This document shows positions 1 through 7,454 of a DNA stretch of 64,000 nucleotides, one piece after another. A program made the translations under genes and the position numbers. Origin of the DNA: Sphingomonas sp. PP-CE-3A-406 (GTDB lineage: Bacteria > Pseudomonadota > Alphaproteobacteria > Sphingomonadales > Sphingomonadaceae); the NCBI RefSeq assembly GCF_003688625.1, contig NZ_RCWY01000001.1, positions 1,116,001-1,180,000 on the forward strand, in the 5' to 3' direction. The notes under the pieces are model-generated. The model had not been told where the DNA came from. It ran no database searches and saw only the letters and a list, made by a program, of their open reading frames with translations. Position 1 is the stretch's first letter. Each line of letters starts with the position of its first letter.

Positions 1-48
1 GAGACGCTTGCCCTTCGCGAAAACGCTGGGTAAGGGGCGCGTCCGTGT

Positions 49-125
49 AGGAGTGTAGCTCAGTTGGTTAGAGCGTCGGTCTCCAAAACCGAAGGCCCTC
101 GGTTCGAATCCGAGCACTCCTGCCA
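49..125 (+). tRNA. tRNA-Trp (anticodon CCA)
   Basis: This is a complete cloverleaf. The acceptor arms AGGAGTG (49-55) and CACTCCT (115-121) pair, followed by discriminator G and an encoded CCA (123-125). The anticodon stem TCGGT/ACCGA encloses loop CTCCAAA with anticodon CCA at 83-85, and the T arm carries GGTTCGAATCC. tRNA-Trp just upstream of secE-nusG is a common bacterial arrangement, which supports the call. Confidence 0.97.
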
Positions 126-292
126 CCCCCTTTAAATTTCGATTTCGAACGCACCGTTTCACGCGGTGGCTTCACGCGTTCATCGCGATTGCAGAAAGTG
201 CATTCCATAATGCAATTTTCGCAATTGATCTATGATGTGCTGCGATGCACAACGATCAGGCCTTTCAGGCATCCTCTCCTAAAAACTTTTAC

Positions 293-319
293 GGCCGGTC
301 TTGTACCGGCCTTTTTTTT
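293..319 (+). terminator. Rho-independent terminator after tRNA-Trp
   Basis: A 7-bp GC-rich stem, GGCCGGT (293-299) with ACCGGCC (305-311), is followed directly by eight T residues. It lies between tRNA-Trp and secE, so it probably ends the tRNA transcript and gives secE-nusG their own promoter. Confidence 0.85.
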
Positions 320-663
320 CGCCTGCGTTCGGCGCACACCTCGGGTGCCGTCGTCAAGCCGAACGATAAATAGAAACCGTGGGAGCGGAGCCGCCGGTCA
401 AACCGGCACCGGCAAGACGATCGTGCGGGGGATCGAGTGACCCAAGCGCTCTCCCCCGCCACTTCGCGCAGCAGTTACGCTCCTCTCTACCGACACGCGC
501 CCCGCCCCTCTCCTGCCGCGCACTTGCTTTCACCTGTGACGGCAGCTATCTGCCGCGCTTCCGACAGCGAGAACGGACCTGTCGCCGCGACCCTTCACAG
601 GGAGCGGCTAGTGGGTCTATGTCTCGCATCTCAGTTTCTCAATCAGCGGGTTCGAAGAACATC
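320..663. other. Leader region upstream of secE, no gene seen
   Basis: About 340 bases lie between the tRNA terminator and secE. Open frames exist here but none resembles a protein I recognise. The region must hold the secE-nusG promoter, but I could not pick a convincing -35/-10 pair. Confidence 0.5.
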
Positions 664-861
664 GTGGCGAAGACGTCCCCCCTCGAATTCATCCAGCAGG
701 TCCGCAACGAGACCGCGAAGGTCACGTGGCCGACGCGTCGCGAGACGGTCATGACCGGCGTGATGGTGGTGATCATGACGACGATCCTCGCGCTGTTCTT
801 CCTGGGCGTCGACTCGATCCTGCAAGCGATCGTCTCCGCCCTCCTCAAACTCGCTCAGTAA
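664..861 (+). CDS. secE: Preprotein translocase subunit SecE
   Basis: SecE is the small essential subunit of the SecYEG translocon in the inner membrane. The predicted 65-residue protein has the usual short form: an amphipathic segment (EFIQQVRNETAKVTWPTRRE) followed by one transmembrane helix rich in V, I, L and F. The 'VTWPTR' motif is characteristic. I chose GTG at 664 because known sphingomonad SecE proteins begin with an M-A-K-T-S-P-like sequence. An in-frame ATG at 619 would add 15 residues and has a GGGAG about 13 bases upstream, so it cannot be excluded. nusG follows 13 bases downstream, giving the usual secE-nusG pair. Confidence 0.93.
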   Translation: MAKTSPLEFIQQVRNETAKVTWPTRRETVMTGVMVVIMTTILALFFLGVDSILQAIVSALLKLAQ

Positions 862-874
862 GCAAGGTTCCGTC

Positions 875-1411
875 ATGGCGCGCTGGTACATCATTCACGC
901 CTATTCGGGCTTCGAGGGCAAGGTCCGCGACTCGATCATGGCCGAGGCGACCCGGATGGGTCTCGAGCAGCTCGTCGAGCAGATCGAAGTCCCGACCGAA
1001 ACCACCACTGAGGCCCGTCGCGGCAAGAAGATCGCGGTCGAGCGCAAGTTCATGCCGGGCTATGTGCTCGCCAAGCTGAACATGAACGACGACGTGTATC
1101 ACTTGGTGAAGAACACGCCGAAGGTCACCGGCTTCCTCGGCAGCATGGGCAAGCCGCAGGCGATCAGCGAGGCGGAAGCCACGCGGATGCTGAACAGCAA
1201 GGAAGAGGCCGCCGCTGCGCCCAAGCAGAAGGTCAAGGTCGACTACGAGATCGGCGATCAGGTCAAGGTCCTCGACGGCCCGTTCGCGACCTTCAACGGT
1301 TTGGTGGAAGAACTCGATTTCGACCGCAGCCGCGTCAAGGTTTCGGTGTCGATCTTCGGGCGTGCGACGCCAGTCGAGCTCGAGTTTGAGCAGGTCGAAA
1401 GAAGCAAGTAA
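875..1411 (+). CDS. nusG: Transcription termination/antitermination factor NusG
   Basis: NusG binds RNA polymerase, couples it to the leading ribosome and modulates Rho termination. The 178-residue protein starts with the classic 'ARWYIIHAYSGFE' N-terminal NGN domain (about 1-115). It ends with a KOW domain (about 122-176) containing 'GDQVKVLDGPFATFNG'. An AAGG lies 8-11 bases before the ATG. It forms an operon with secE. In many bacteria rplK follows at once; here a structured RNA element with a terminator and about 4.1 kb of other DNA come in between. Confidence 0.98.
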   Translation: MARWYIIHAYSGFEGKVRDSIMAEATRMGLEQLVEQIEVPTETTTEARRGKKIAVERKFMPGYVLAKLNMNDDVYHLVKNTPKVTGFLGSMGKPQAISEAEATRMLNSKEEAAAAPKQKVKVDYEIGDQVKVLDGPFATFNGLVEELDFDRSRVKVSVSIFGRATPVELEFEQVERSK

Positions 1412-1536
1412 GCCGCATAGCGGCGCGCTTGCGGCCGCACACGATTAGCCAGCGGCTAATCGCGAGACGGCCTCGACCGGCCGGCGGGCCAACGGCCCGG
1501 CCGACGACGCGGGATTTACTCCCGCGTCGCGTTTTT
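1412..1536 (+). promoter_or_regulatory. Three-hairpin 3'-UTR RNA element, copy 1 (after nusG)
   Basis: The element begins right after the nusG stop with GCCGCA. Hairpin 1 pairs GATTAGCC (1443-1450) with GGCTAATC (1454-1461). Next comes GAGACGG and a GGCCGGC core. Hairpin 2 pairs GGGCC (1486-1490) with GGCCC (1494-1498) and is followed by CCGACGA. Hairpin 3 pairs GACGCGGGA (1506-1514) with TCCCGCGTC (1520-1528). It has the same layout as the elements after rplA and rplL, with different but still complementary stems. Confidence 0.75.
1506..1536 (+). terminator. Terminator formed by hairpin 3 of the nusG 3' element
   Basis: A 9-bp perfect stem with loop TTTAC is followed by GCG and five T residues, fitting an intrinsic terminator of secE-nusG. 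In this copy the third hairpin itself carries the T tract, whereas the other copies have a separate terminator further down. Confidence 0.65.
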
Positions 1537-1578
1537 GGAAACGCCCAGCGTTCCGCGCATTCCCTTCGCGTTCCGTAG

Positions 1579-1656
1579 CCCTGACGAAAGTCAGGAATCA
1601 GAATTACAGAACGCTAGCCTGCTTGGCTCTGGGTCCTGACTTTCGTCAGGATGACG
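1579..1656. repeat. REP-like palindrome, family A copy 1
   Basis: The arms CCTGACGAAAGTCAGG and CCTGACTTTCGTCAGG are about 45 bases apart and inverted, with an inner GGCTCTGGGTCC segment. The same design occurs nine times in this window, always outside genes. Confidence 0.85.
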
Positions 1657-2114
1657 AGGTGGATGGATATAGGTTCCGCGACATCAACGGGACTCCATCA
1701 GCCACCACCCGTTCTGCTCCCTACGCTACATCGGAATACCATACTCGGGGCCTGATACGTCACCAAGTATAGGTTCCTGCAGGCCATCGTACACTGTGCA
1801 TCTGGATCCGCTTTATAAAGCTACACGCCAAGCAGACCGAAAGCACTCAACTCTGGCCATCTAGCCAAGCCTCCAGCATATCGGAAAGCGGACACGCGTC
1901 CATATTCTAAGCAGAAACCGATCAAACGAGGCGATTGTTCACCGGCCTAAGCGACAGGCTCCTGGCTAGGCTTGCCATAAGCGACCTGGCAGTTGCTTGG
2001 CAAACAGTAGCCAAACGCGGCATGCTATGTGCTTGCGCAGAACAAGAGAGGAACATACGTATTGCACGGCGTGTGTCGTTGTGTTAGCGCGCTTTGCAAC
2101 TTGACGGGGACAAA
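1657..2114. other. Gene-free stretch before the ImmA/cyclase operon
   Basis: I see no coding region, tRNA or clear terminator here. From about 1700 onward the base composition becomes noticeably more AT-rich than the ribosomal genes, continuing into the two genes downstream. The promoter of the ImmA/cyclase operon should lie here but I could not identify it confidently. Confidence 0.5.
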
Positions 2115-2645
2115 ATGACATATTCGCCGGCTGTCGAATCTCGCCTGTCGAAACCTCAAGTGCATAAATTTGCCGAGTCGATTGCTCAGCAACTCAGCTT
2201 CACGGCAGGCGATGACATTCATGCTCTCATCGAGAGGATGGGTGGGGTTGTCCAGATTGAAGACACGCTGCTTACGGACCCGGAACACACCGGCAGTCTA
2301 TACGTCGAAGGCCCATCCAAATTTAGGATTGTAGTCCCTTCGCATACCAGCCCGGAACGCGACCGGTTTACGGTTGCACACGAACTTGGCCATTATGTGC
2401 TTCACTATCTTTGGGCGAAGAAAAAGAACCCTGCCCTCCCAGATCGGGTTGTCGCTTTCCGCCGTGGATCAGAACGCATTGAGTGGGAGGCAAATTGGTT
2501 CGCTGCTGCATTCCTAATGCCCGAAGCTTCGTTCCGTTCAGTGTATGAAGAGAAGGGCGGCGACATTAGATCGGTCGCCGACAACTTCCTCGTTTCTACC
2601 GCTGCGGCTGAAGTTCGGGCCAAGGGACTGGGGCTAATTAATTGA
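2115..2645 (+). CDS. ImmA/IrrE family metallo-endopeptidase
   Basis: This family comprises zinc proteases that cleave repressors in response to stress (ImmA of ICEBs1, IrrE/PprI of Deinococcus). The 176-residue protein has the HExxH zinc motif in 'VAHELGHYVLH' (H89, E90, H93) and a downstream acidic ligand candidate in 'ERIEWEANWFAAAFLMP' (E125), the usual family arrangement. No N-terminal HTH is visible, so it is a stand-alone peptidase. I chose ATG 2115, preceded by GGGGA; a TTG at 2094 is also in frame. Its stop overlaps the next gene's TTG start, so the two are probably translationally coupled. Base composition is lower in GC than the flanking ribosomal genes, suggesting transfer. Its target is unknown. 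Confidence 0.9.
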   Translation: MTYSPAVESRLSKPQVHKFAESIAQQLSFTAGDDIHALIERMGGVVQIEDTLLTDPEHTGSLYVEGPSKFRIVVPSHTSPERDRFTVAHELGHYVLHYLWAKKKNPALPDRVVAFRRGSERIEWEANWFAAAFLMPEASFRSVYEEKGGDIRSVADNFLVSTAAAEVRAKGLGLIN

Positions 2646-3916
2646 CGGTTCCGGTATGTCCGCCGTTTCTAGAGCCCCGTTTGCGCTTGTTCCTCAGCGC
2701 GGACATTGTGGGTTCGACATCACTAAAGCAGACTCGCGGCCGCCCAGGGGGGGCTGAGGAGGACTGGAAAAGCGGTCCGGTTTGGTTTTCGGCTATCCAA
2801 GGTTTTTACTTCGAAGCGGCTCAGGCGTTTCTTCAGCAATGGGCAGATCGAAAAGCGAAGAGCGAGCTTCCAGTAGAGCTGTACGGGGATGAGCCTGAAT
2901 TTTGGAAGTCGATCGGCGACGAAGTTTTATTTGTAAAGGAACTGGGCGACCACCGCCAGATCGCTACTACGCTCACATGTTGGTTCCAAGCCGTCGACCG
3001 AATGCGAACCTTCCTTAAGGGGGAGAGCTCATCCCTTGATGTTAAGTGTACCGCTTGGGTAGCAGGATTTCCTTACCGTAATCGAGAGGTGGTTATCGGC
3101 AGATATCCGAGTGCCGCAAGTGAGCGCGTTGAGAACTATTACCAAGCCAGTGGCAACCTCCTCAACTCGATCTACACGGACAAAGACAGTACTGGTTTAT
3201 CGGTGGACTACATAGGCCCCTCGATTGACACGGGCTTCCGCCTGACGGGTTTTTCATCGAGCCGTAAAATGGTGGTGAGTGTCGACGTTGCATACCTCAT
3301 CTCGATGACGAGCTTCGACGGAGAAGTCAGCAGAATCGACTTGAACTACGATGGATCGCACACCCTAAAGGGGGTAATCGGCGGCGCGTCTTACCCGGTT
3401 TTCTGGATCAACATGAGTGGCAGTCACTCGCTCGCAGTCAAAGAAGATAAGTTGCGAGCGCAAACTATTGTAAATCGTGAGGATATCAGGGAGTATTGCG
3501 ACGCCTTCTATAAAGAGTATGCCAGCTTTACCTTCCGACCTTTCATCAAAGGCGACGTGGGTCAAACGTTGGCAAAGATGCCAACGTGGTATGAAAATTA
3601 CCACGCCCTGCTAGTCAAAAACTTTAACCTGCCAGACAATGAGTATGACGCCGAGGCGCCAGAACAAGACTTACCCGACGCAGACGCGGAGCAGGTAGTC
3701 GATCAAGAAGACTTCGACGAGCTACTCGTTGATATTGCTTTCGCCGATGATGCGGACCGTCCATCTTCCTTCGATGCGGGCGACGCCGTGCATCATCACA
3801 AGTTTGGCGACGGAACTGTAACAGCAGTTGACGGAAATAAGCTGGATGTCTTTTTCAGGAATGTAGGCGACAAGCGTGTAATGGACAGCTTTGTGACAGC
3901 TACCGAGCCTTTTTAA
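2642..3916 (+). CDS. Class III nucleotide cyclase-like protein with C-terminal Tudor/KOW-like domain
   Basis: The 424-residue protein carries the hallmarks of a class III adenylate/guanylate cyclase homology domain. They are 'FLSADIVGST' with metal-ligand candidate D21, 'FWKSIGDEVLF' with a base-contact Lys (K89) and the second metal Asp (D93), and 'VDYIGPSIDTGFRL' with D189 and the transition-state Arg (R200). The usual Asn four residues before that Arg is Asp (D196). An acidic linker (about 335-375) leads to a C-terminal module (about 378-420) with 'AVHHHKFGDGTVTAVDG', like the V-x-H-x-x-F-G-x-G-x-V module at the C terminus of UvrD/PcrA helicases. It starts at TTG 2642 inside the ImmA stop. 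Product and role are unknown; a signalling-based stress or defence role is an inference. Confidence 0.75.
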   Translation: MTVPVCPPFLEPRLRLFLSADIVGSTSLKQTRGRPGGAEEDWKSGPVWFSAIQGFYFEAAQAFLQQWADRKAKSELPVELYGDEPEFWKSIGDEVLFVKELGDHRQIATTLTCWFQAVDRMRTFLKGESSSLDVKCTAWVAGFPYRNREVVIGRYPSAASERVENYYQASGNLLNSIYTDKDSTGLSVDYIGPSIDTGFRLTGFSSSRKMVVSVDVAYLISMTSFDGEVSRIDLNYDGSHTLKGVIGGASYPVFWINMSGSHSLAVKEDKLRAQTIVNREDIREYCDAFYKEYASFTFRPFIKGDVGQTLAKMPTWYENYHALLVKNFNLPDNEYDAEAPEQDLPDADAEQVVDQEDFDELLVDIAFADDADRPSSFDAGDAVHHHKFGDGTVTAVDGNKLDVFFRNVGDKRVMDSFVTATEPF

Positions 3917-4144
3917 TCTCAGCTCGACTCAGTTGGTGATGAGCTGAAGAAGCGTTACACAGGCGCACATCAACCCGCTCCGCTTTTTTCAGGCAGCTCA
4001 TGCGCAGGTGGGCGACTTCCACCTTGCTGCTGATCGTGTGGACCTACCCAACGAAATGCGCTTGAGTTGACACGTGCCGTGACATGGGTGTCCTTCTCTT
4101 TCAGGCTGTTGATTTGGCGCACAGCTACATAAACAATAGTCCGC

Positions 4145-4183
4145 TTATGCGAACTGCCGCCGGAGAGCGGCCGTTTCGCATAA
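4145..4183. repeat. Interrupted inverted repeat (hairpin) 3' of the cyclase gene
   Basis: TTATGCGAA (4145-4153) and GCCGC (4156-4160) pair with GCGGC (4167-4171) and TTCGCATAA (4175-4183). There is no T tract. It lies at the junction between the AT-richer ImmA/cyclase cargo and the GC-rich gene that follows, so it may be a recombination site remnant or a weak transcript end. Confidence 0.55.
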
Positions 4184-4200
4184 ACCCTAAACCGAAACCG

Positions 4201-5175
4201 CTATATCCGCCCCTTCAGCCGCCACCCGCCGAACAGCGCCACGCTTGGATCGTGCGCCACCTTCGTCGGATCGGCCTTGCTCCAGCCGGTGACCTGATCG
4301 AGCGCCGGCAGGTGTACCGTCCTCGGCGCCGGATACGGGTTGGTCAGCGTCGGTTCGCCGCGTTCGTTACGGGCGGCTTCGGCGATGTCGAAGGCTTCGC
4401 GGGCGCGGGCTTGGCGGGCTTCGTACATTGCCGTCAGGCGGTAGCTGTGTGCGTCGCTCGATTCGCCGCGGCGGCGTTTGATGTGCGGTGGCTCTTCCTG
4501 GAGGTGGACCGTCCGGTTGTGCAGGTGGAGGAGCTGCAGCGCCTGGTTCGCGGTCATCGGCGGGATCGGTGGGGGAGCGTTGTGGCGCCATTCGTCATGG
4601 TCGTGCGAGCCTGGCAGGGTACCGGCCAACAGCGCGAACTCGACCGACTCGTAGCCGGCCGCGAGCGCGAGGCGCATCTCGCGGGCGAAGGCGGGGCTAG
4701 CTTTGCGGCGGGCGTAGAAGGCGGAGTGGCTGAACCCGGCGGCGGCGGCCGAGAGGCGGATATTGGCGGTGACGGAGAGCGCGGTGAGAAAGGCTTGCTC
4801 GGCGGCGTGGTCGAGGCGGTTGGCGGGCGGGCGGCGGAGCTGGAGACGGCCGTTGGCGGTTCTTGTCGTCGTGGGCGTGGTGTCGGCGCTTGGCGTTTGG
4901 GGCGAGCCTCTTCCACCCCCGACCTCTGGTCGGCGGTCCCCCTCCCCGTTCCGGGGAGGATCTTTGAGAGCGGCGGATGCTAGTGCCAGCGCGGCGTTCC
5001 ATTTTGCGGCGAAGGCGGGGTGAGCGGCGCGGCGCTTGGTGAAGGTGGAGCGGTTGTAGCCTAGCGTGCTGGCGGCTTCGCGGGCGTTGCCGGTGCGGCG
5101 GAGGGCGGCGAGGAACGCGGCGTTCTGTGCGGCCTGGCGGCGGGTGAACTGGTCGGGGGTGAACGGGCGCGCCAT
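4201..5175 (-). CDS. Phage small-terminase-like protein with two HTH modules
   Basis: The 324-residue protein of unknown role has two similar helix-turn-helix-like modules, about residues 14-70 and 122-180. Each has the pattern A-x-x-x-G-(Y/F)-x-x-(S)-x-F/Y-x-x-R-(R/K) followed by 'PAFA'. Such modules are typical of small terminase subunits and related proteins, but no other phage gene is present. Residues about 71-93, between the modules, read 'KDPPRNGEGDRRPEVGGGRG', which is encoded by a REP-type palindrome lying in frame. The C-terminal half has no motif I recognise. The protein at 52623-53918 carries a related module. ATG 5175 is the natural start. Confidence 0.7.
   Translation of the reverse strand: MARPFTPDQFTRRQAAQNAAFLAALRRTGNAREAASTLGYNRSTFTKRRAAHPAFAAKWNAALALASAALKDPPRNGEGDRRPEVGGGRGSPQTPSADTTPTTTRTANGRLQLRRPPANRLDHAAEQAFLTALSVTANIRLSAAAAGFSHSAFYARRKASPAFAREMRLALAAGYESVEFALLAGTLPGSHDHDEWRHNAPPPIPPMTANQALQLLHLHNRTVHLQEEPPHIKRRRGESSDAHSYRLTAMYEARQARAREAFDIAEAARNERGEPTLTNPYPAPRTVHLPALDQVTGWSKADPTKVAHDPSVALFGGWRLKGRI
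4897..4965. repeat. REP-type palindrome embedded in frame in a coding region
   Basis: The DNA contains CTCCCCGTTCCGGGGAGG with GGTCGGCGG alongside, resembling the intergenic 'cctccccc...gggggagg' repeats of this window (family F). It encodes about 23 residues between the two HTH modules of the minus-strand gene without breaking its frame. Confidence 0.7.
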
Positions 5176-5243
5176 CGCTAGTGGGTCTGCCTCGATATCC
5201 TACATTGCAAGGGGCTTGTGCTGGGGGCGTGGTTTTCGAGTTT

Positions 5244-5296
5244 GTTTCCCCGCGACGGCGGGGACCCAGACTGGGCTCGCGCCTTCGCGGGAGAAC
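5244..5296. repeat. REP-like palindrome, family B copy 1
   Basis: TTTCCCCGCGACGGCGGGGACCCAG is followed by CTGGGCTCGCGCCTTCGCGGGAG. The same unit appears at 33925-33979 and 38243-38295. Confidence 0.8.
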
Positions 5297-5324
5297 AAGG
5301 GAGCGCAGTCTTTAGTAGGATTGG

Positions 5325-5412
5325 TTCACGCGAAGGCGCGAGGGCGCGAAGAGAAGTCAGAGGAGCAGAAGATTCGGGGTTCGCGCGGAGGCGCGGAGAC
5401 GCGGAGGAGAAG
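5325..5412 (+). repeat. Two direct copies of a GCGGAGGCGCGGAGA-type repeat
   Basis: The unit at 5325-5356 (TTCACGCGAAGGCGCGAGGG...) and the unit at 5380-5412 (TTCGCGCGGAGGCGCGGAGA...) are related direct repeats, each ending in GA-rich sequence. No coding role is evident. Confidence 0.6.
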
Positions 5413-5558
5413 GGACGCCGAGAAGAAGGAGGGAGCAGGGTGTTGCCGCTTTGCGGGTTTTGGGGTATGGGCGCCGGCTTCCACCTTCACTGTTGGAATT
5501 GCGGGAGGTTGCCGAGAGGTAGCCGCCATCACCGCTAGGCTCACACAAAGAGAGTGAC

Positions 5559-5990
5559 ATGGCTAAAAAGATTACCGGATACATCAAGCTGCAGGTCCCT
5601 GCAGGCGAGGCAAAGCCCGCACCGCCGATCGGGCCTGCGCTGGGTCAGCGCGGCGTGAACATCATGGAGTTCTGCAAGGCGTTCAACGCCGGCACGAGCG
5701 AACTGAAGAAGGGCATGCCGATCCCGACCGTCATCACGGTCTATGCGGATCGCTCGTTCTCGTTCGAGACCAAGACCCCGCCAGCATCGTACCTGATCAA
5801 GGAGGCCGCTGGTCTCAAGTCGGGTTCGAAGGAGCCGGGCAAGGTCGTCGCCGGCACGATCAAGCGCTCGCAGCTGAGCGAGATCGCCACGACGAAGATG
5901 AAGGACCTCAACGCCAACGATATCGACGCTGCGACGAAGATCATCGAAGGCAGCGCCCGCGCAATGGGCCTCGAAGTGGTGGAGGGCTGA
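5559..5990 (+). CDS. rplK: 50S ribosomal protein L11
   Basis: L11 sits at the GTPase-associated centre of the large subunit and binds 23S rRNA helices 43/44. The 143-residue length is normal. The N-terminal signature '[20 protein letters not shown]' contains the conserved proline-rich switch, and the C-terminal RNA-binding domain ends with '...[11 protein letters not shown]'. rplA follows after 4 bases, and rplK's 3' end supplies its ribosome binding site (GGAGGG). The pair forms one transcription unit, detached here from nusG. Confidence 0.98.
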   Translation: MAKKITGYIKLQVPAGEAKPAPPIGPALGQRGVNIMEFCKAFNAGTSELKKGMPIPTVITVYADRSFSFETKTPPASYLIKEAAGLKSGSKEPGKVVAGTIKRSQLSEIATTKMKDLNANDIDAATKIIEGSARAMGLEVVEG

Positions 5991-5994
5991 GATC

Positions 5995-6687
5995 ATGGCT
6001 AAGCTGAGCAAGAAGCAGAAGGCCGTCACGGTCGACCTCGTCAAGCTGCACGGCATCGACGAGGCCATCGGTCTCGCACGGTCGGGCGCCACGTCGAAGT
6101 TCGACGAGACGATCGAAGTCGCGCTGAATCTGGGCGTCGATCCGCGTCACGCAGACCAGATGGTCCGCGGCGTCGTCACGCTGCCCAAGGGCACCGGCAA
6201 GACCGTCCGCGTCGGCGTGTTCGCCCGCGGCGCGAAGGCTGAAGAAGCCCTCGCAGCAGGCGCAGACGTCGTCGGCGCCGAAGACCTGATGGAAATCATC
6301 CAGGGTGGCACGATCGATTTCGATCGCTGCATCGCGACCCCGGACATGATGGGCATCGTCGGTCGCCTCGGTAAGGTGCTGGGTCCCAAGGGCCTGATGC
6401 CGAACCCGAAGCTCGGCACGGTGACGATGAACGTCGCCGCCGCGGTTCAGGCAGCCAAGGGCGGCCAGATCGAATACCGCGTCGAGAAGGCCGGCATCAT
6501 CCACTCGGGCATCGGCAAGGCGTCGTTCCCGGCAGAAGACCTGCGCGCGAACTTCGACGCACTGGTCGACGCAGTGGTGAAGGCCAAGCCGACCGGCGCC
6601 AAGGGCAAGTACGTCCAGAAGGTCGCGATCTCGTCGACCATGGGTGCAGGCATCAAGGTCGACACGACCGAGGTTGCTGGCGCGTAA
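5995..6687 (+). CDS. rplA: 50S ribosomal protein L1
   Basis: L1 forms the mobile stalk at the ribosomal E site and in many bacteria autoregulates the rplK-rplA message. The 230-residue protein has the standard length and motifs, including '[22 protein letters not shown]' region residues (about 120-142) and the C-terminal '[10 protein letters not shown]'. It is translated right after rplK. A copy of the three-hairpin RNA element and a terminator follow the stop codon directly. Confidence 0.98.
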   Translation: MAKLSKKQKAVTVDLVKLHGIDEAIGLARSGATSKFDETIEVALNLGVDPRHADQMVRGVVTLPKGTGKTVRVGVFARGAKAEEALAAGADVVGAEDLMEIIQGGTIDFDRCIATPDMMGIVGRLGKVLGPKGLMPNPKLGTVTMNVAAAVQAAKGGQIEYRVEKAGIIHSGIGKASFPAEDLRANFDALVDAVVKAKPTGAKGKYVQKVAISSTMGAGIKVDTTEVAGA

Positions 6688-6787
6688 GCCCAAGCCGCAC
6701 GGGGTTAGTGCAAGCTAACCCCGAGACGGCGACAGGCCGGCCGGCGCGGGCAACCGCGACCGACGAGGACGGGATTTACTCCCGTCC
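6688..6787 (+). promoter_or_regulatory. Three-hairpin 3'-UTR RNA element, copy 2 (after rplA)
   Basis: After the rplA stop come GCCGCAC and hairpin 1, GGGGTTAG (6701-6708) with CTAACCCC (6715-6722). Then GAGACGG and GGCCGGCCGGC precede hairpin 2, CGCGG (6745-6749) with CCGCG (6754-6758) closing a GCAA tetraloop. CCGACGA follows, then hairpin 3, GGACGGGA (6767-6774) with TCCCGTCC (6780-6787). Spacing and unpaired sequence match copies 1 and 3, while the stem sequences differ and remain complementary. Confidence 0.75.
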
Positions 6788-6806
6788 CGCCGCTTAGAGT
6801 TAAGAA

Positions 6807-6833
6807 GGGCCGGGAGCGATCCCGGTCCTTTTT
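6807..6833 (+). terminator. Terminator of the rplK-rplA unit
   Basis: The 9-bp stem GGGCCGGGA/TCCCGGTCC with loop GCGA is followed by five T residues. It ends the rplKA transcript about 120 bases after rplA. Confidence 0.9.
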
Positions 6834-6889
6834 GCGTGCGCGCCATATCGCCGTTCGATGAAGATCGCCGCCCCCTAGCCCCCGCTCCC

Positions 6890-6970
6890 GTCATCCTGAC
6901 GAAAGTCAGGATCCAGGGTTACAGACGCTACTCCTAATGGCTCTGGATCCTGACTTTCGTCAGGATGACG
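6890..6970. repeat. REP-like palindrome, family A copy 2
   Basis: This is a full copy, running from GTCATCCTGACGAAAGTCAGG through GGATCCAG and CTGGATCC to CCTGACTTTCGTCAGGATGACG. Confidence 0.9.
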
Positions 6971-7022
6971 GGATTTGCGAAAACGCGTGAATGCCCCACC
7001 ATTCTGAGCCACCGATCAATCC

Positions 7023-7379
7023 ATGATCCAAGCCTCCTGCCATTGTGGCGCGGTAACGCTGGCCGCCGACGATCCGCCCGAATGGGTCGCCGACTGCAAC
7101 TGCTCGATCTGTCGCCGTTACGGCGTACTCTGGGCCTATTACCGCGCAAGCGACATACGCGTCGCGGCATCCGTGCCGACGGCAGTCTACAGTTGGGGTG
7201 CCAAGACATTGCGCTTCCACCGATGCGGCGAATGCGGGTGCGTGACGCACTGGACGAAGGTCGACCCAATGATCGACCGGATCGGGATCAACGCCCGCCT
7301 GATGCCGATCGACGTTCTAGCGGCGGCAAGGATACGCAGGCTCGACGGCGCGGATACCGGGCTGTACCTGGACGCCTGA
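7023..7379 (+). CDS. GFA/CENP-V family zinc protein
   Basis: The 118-residue protein belongs to the glutathione-dependent formaldehyde-activating (GFA)/CENP-V-like fold, small beta proteins that bind zinc through cysteines. Visible ligands are 'CHCGAV' (residues 7-9), 'CNCSICRR' and 'CGECGCVTHW'. Family members are often annotated as aldehyde-activating enzymes, but the substrate is usually unknown. It stands alone between the rplKA and rplJL blocks, transcribed in the same direction, with a REP copy upstream. It seems an insertion into the ribosomal cluster rather than a functional member of it. Confidence 0.88.
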   Translation: MIQASCHCGAVTLAADDPPEWVADCNCSICRRYGVLWAYYRASDIRVAASVPTAVYSWGAKTLRFHRCGECGCVTHWTKVDPMIDRIGINARLMPIDVLAAARIRRLDGADTGLYLDA

Positions 7380-7454
7380 CCCTCTCGGCGATTGACTCCC
7401 CCGCCAATTCCGCTAAGCGGCACCTTCGTTCGGCGGGCTTGCTCGTCGAACTCC

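Larger units (their letters stand above)
5176..5558. other. Repeat-rich leader upstream of rplK
   Basis: No gene is seen. The stretch holds one family-B palindrome, a pair of purine/GC-rich repeats and, next to rplK, the ribosome binding site AAGAGAG. Because rplK is separated from nusG by a terminator and minus-strand DNA, its promoter must lie here. Confidence 0.55.

Noticed and set aside
189..440. Open frame between tRNA-Trp and secE
   Set aside because: It runs through a terminator hairpin and has no recognisable features or ribosome binding site.
2642..3916. A Pycsar system
   Set aside because: The cyclase resembles the class used there, but no TM or TIR effector gene lies next to it. 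I therefore report it as a cyclase/protease pair, not as Pycsar.
4201..5175. A prophage remnant
   Set aside because: The protein has terminase-small-subunit-like modules, but no large terminase, portal, capsid or integrase gene is in the neighbourhood.
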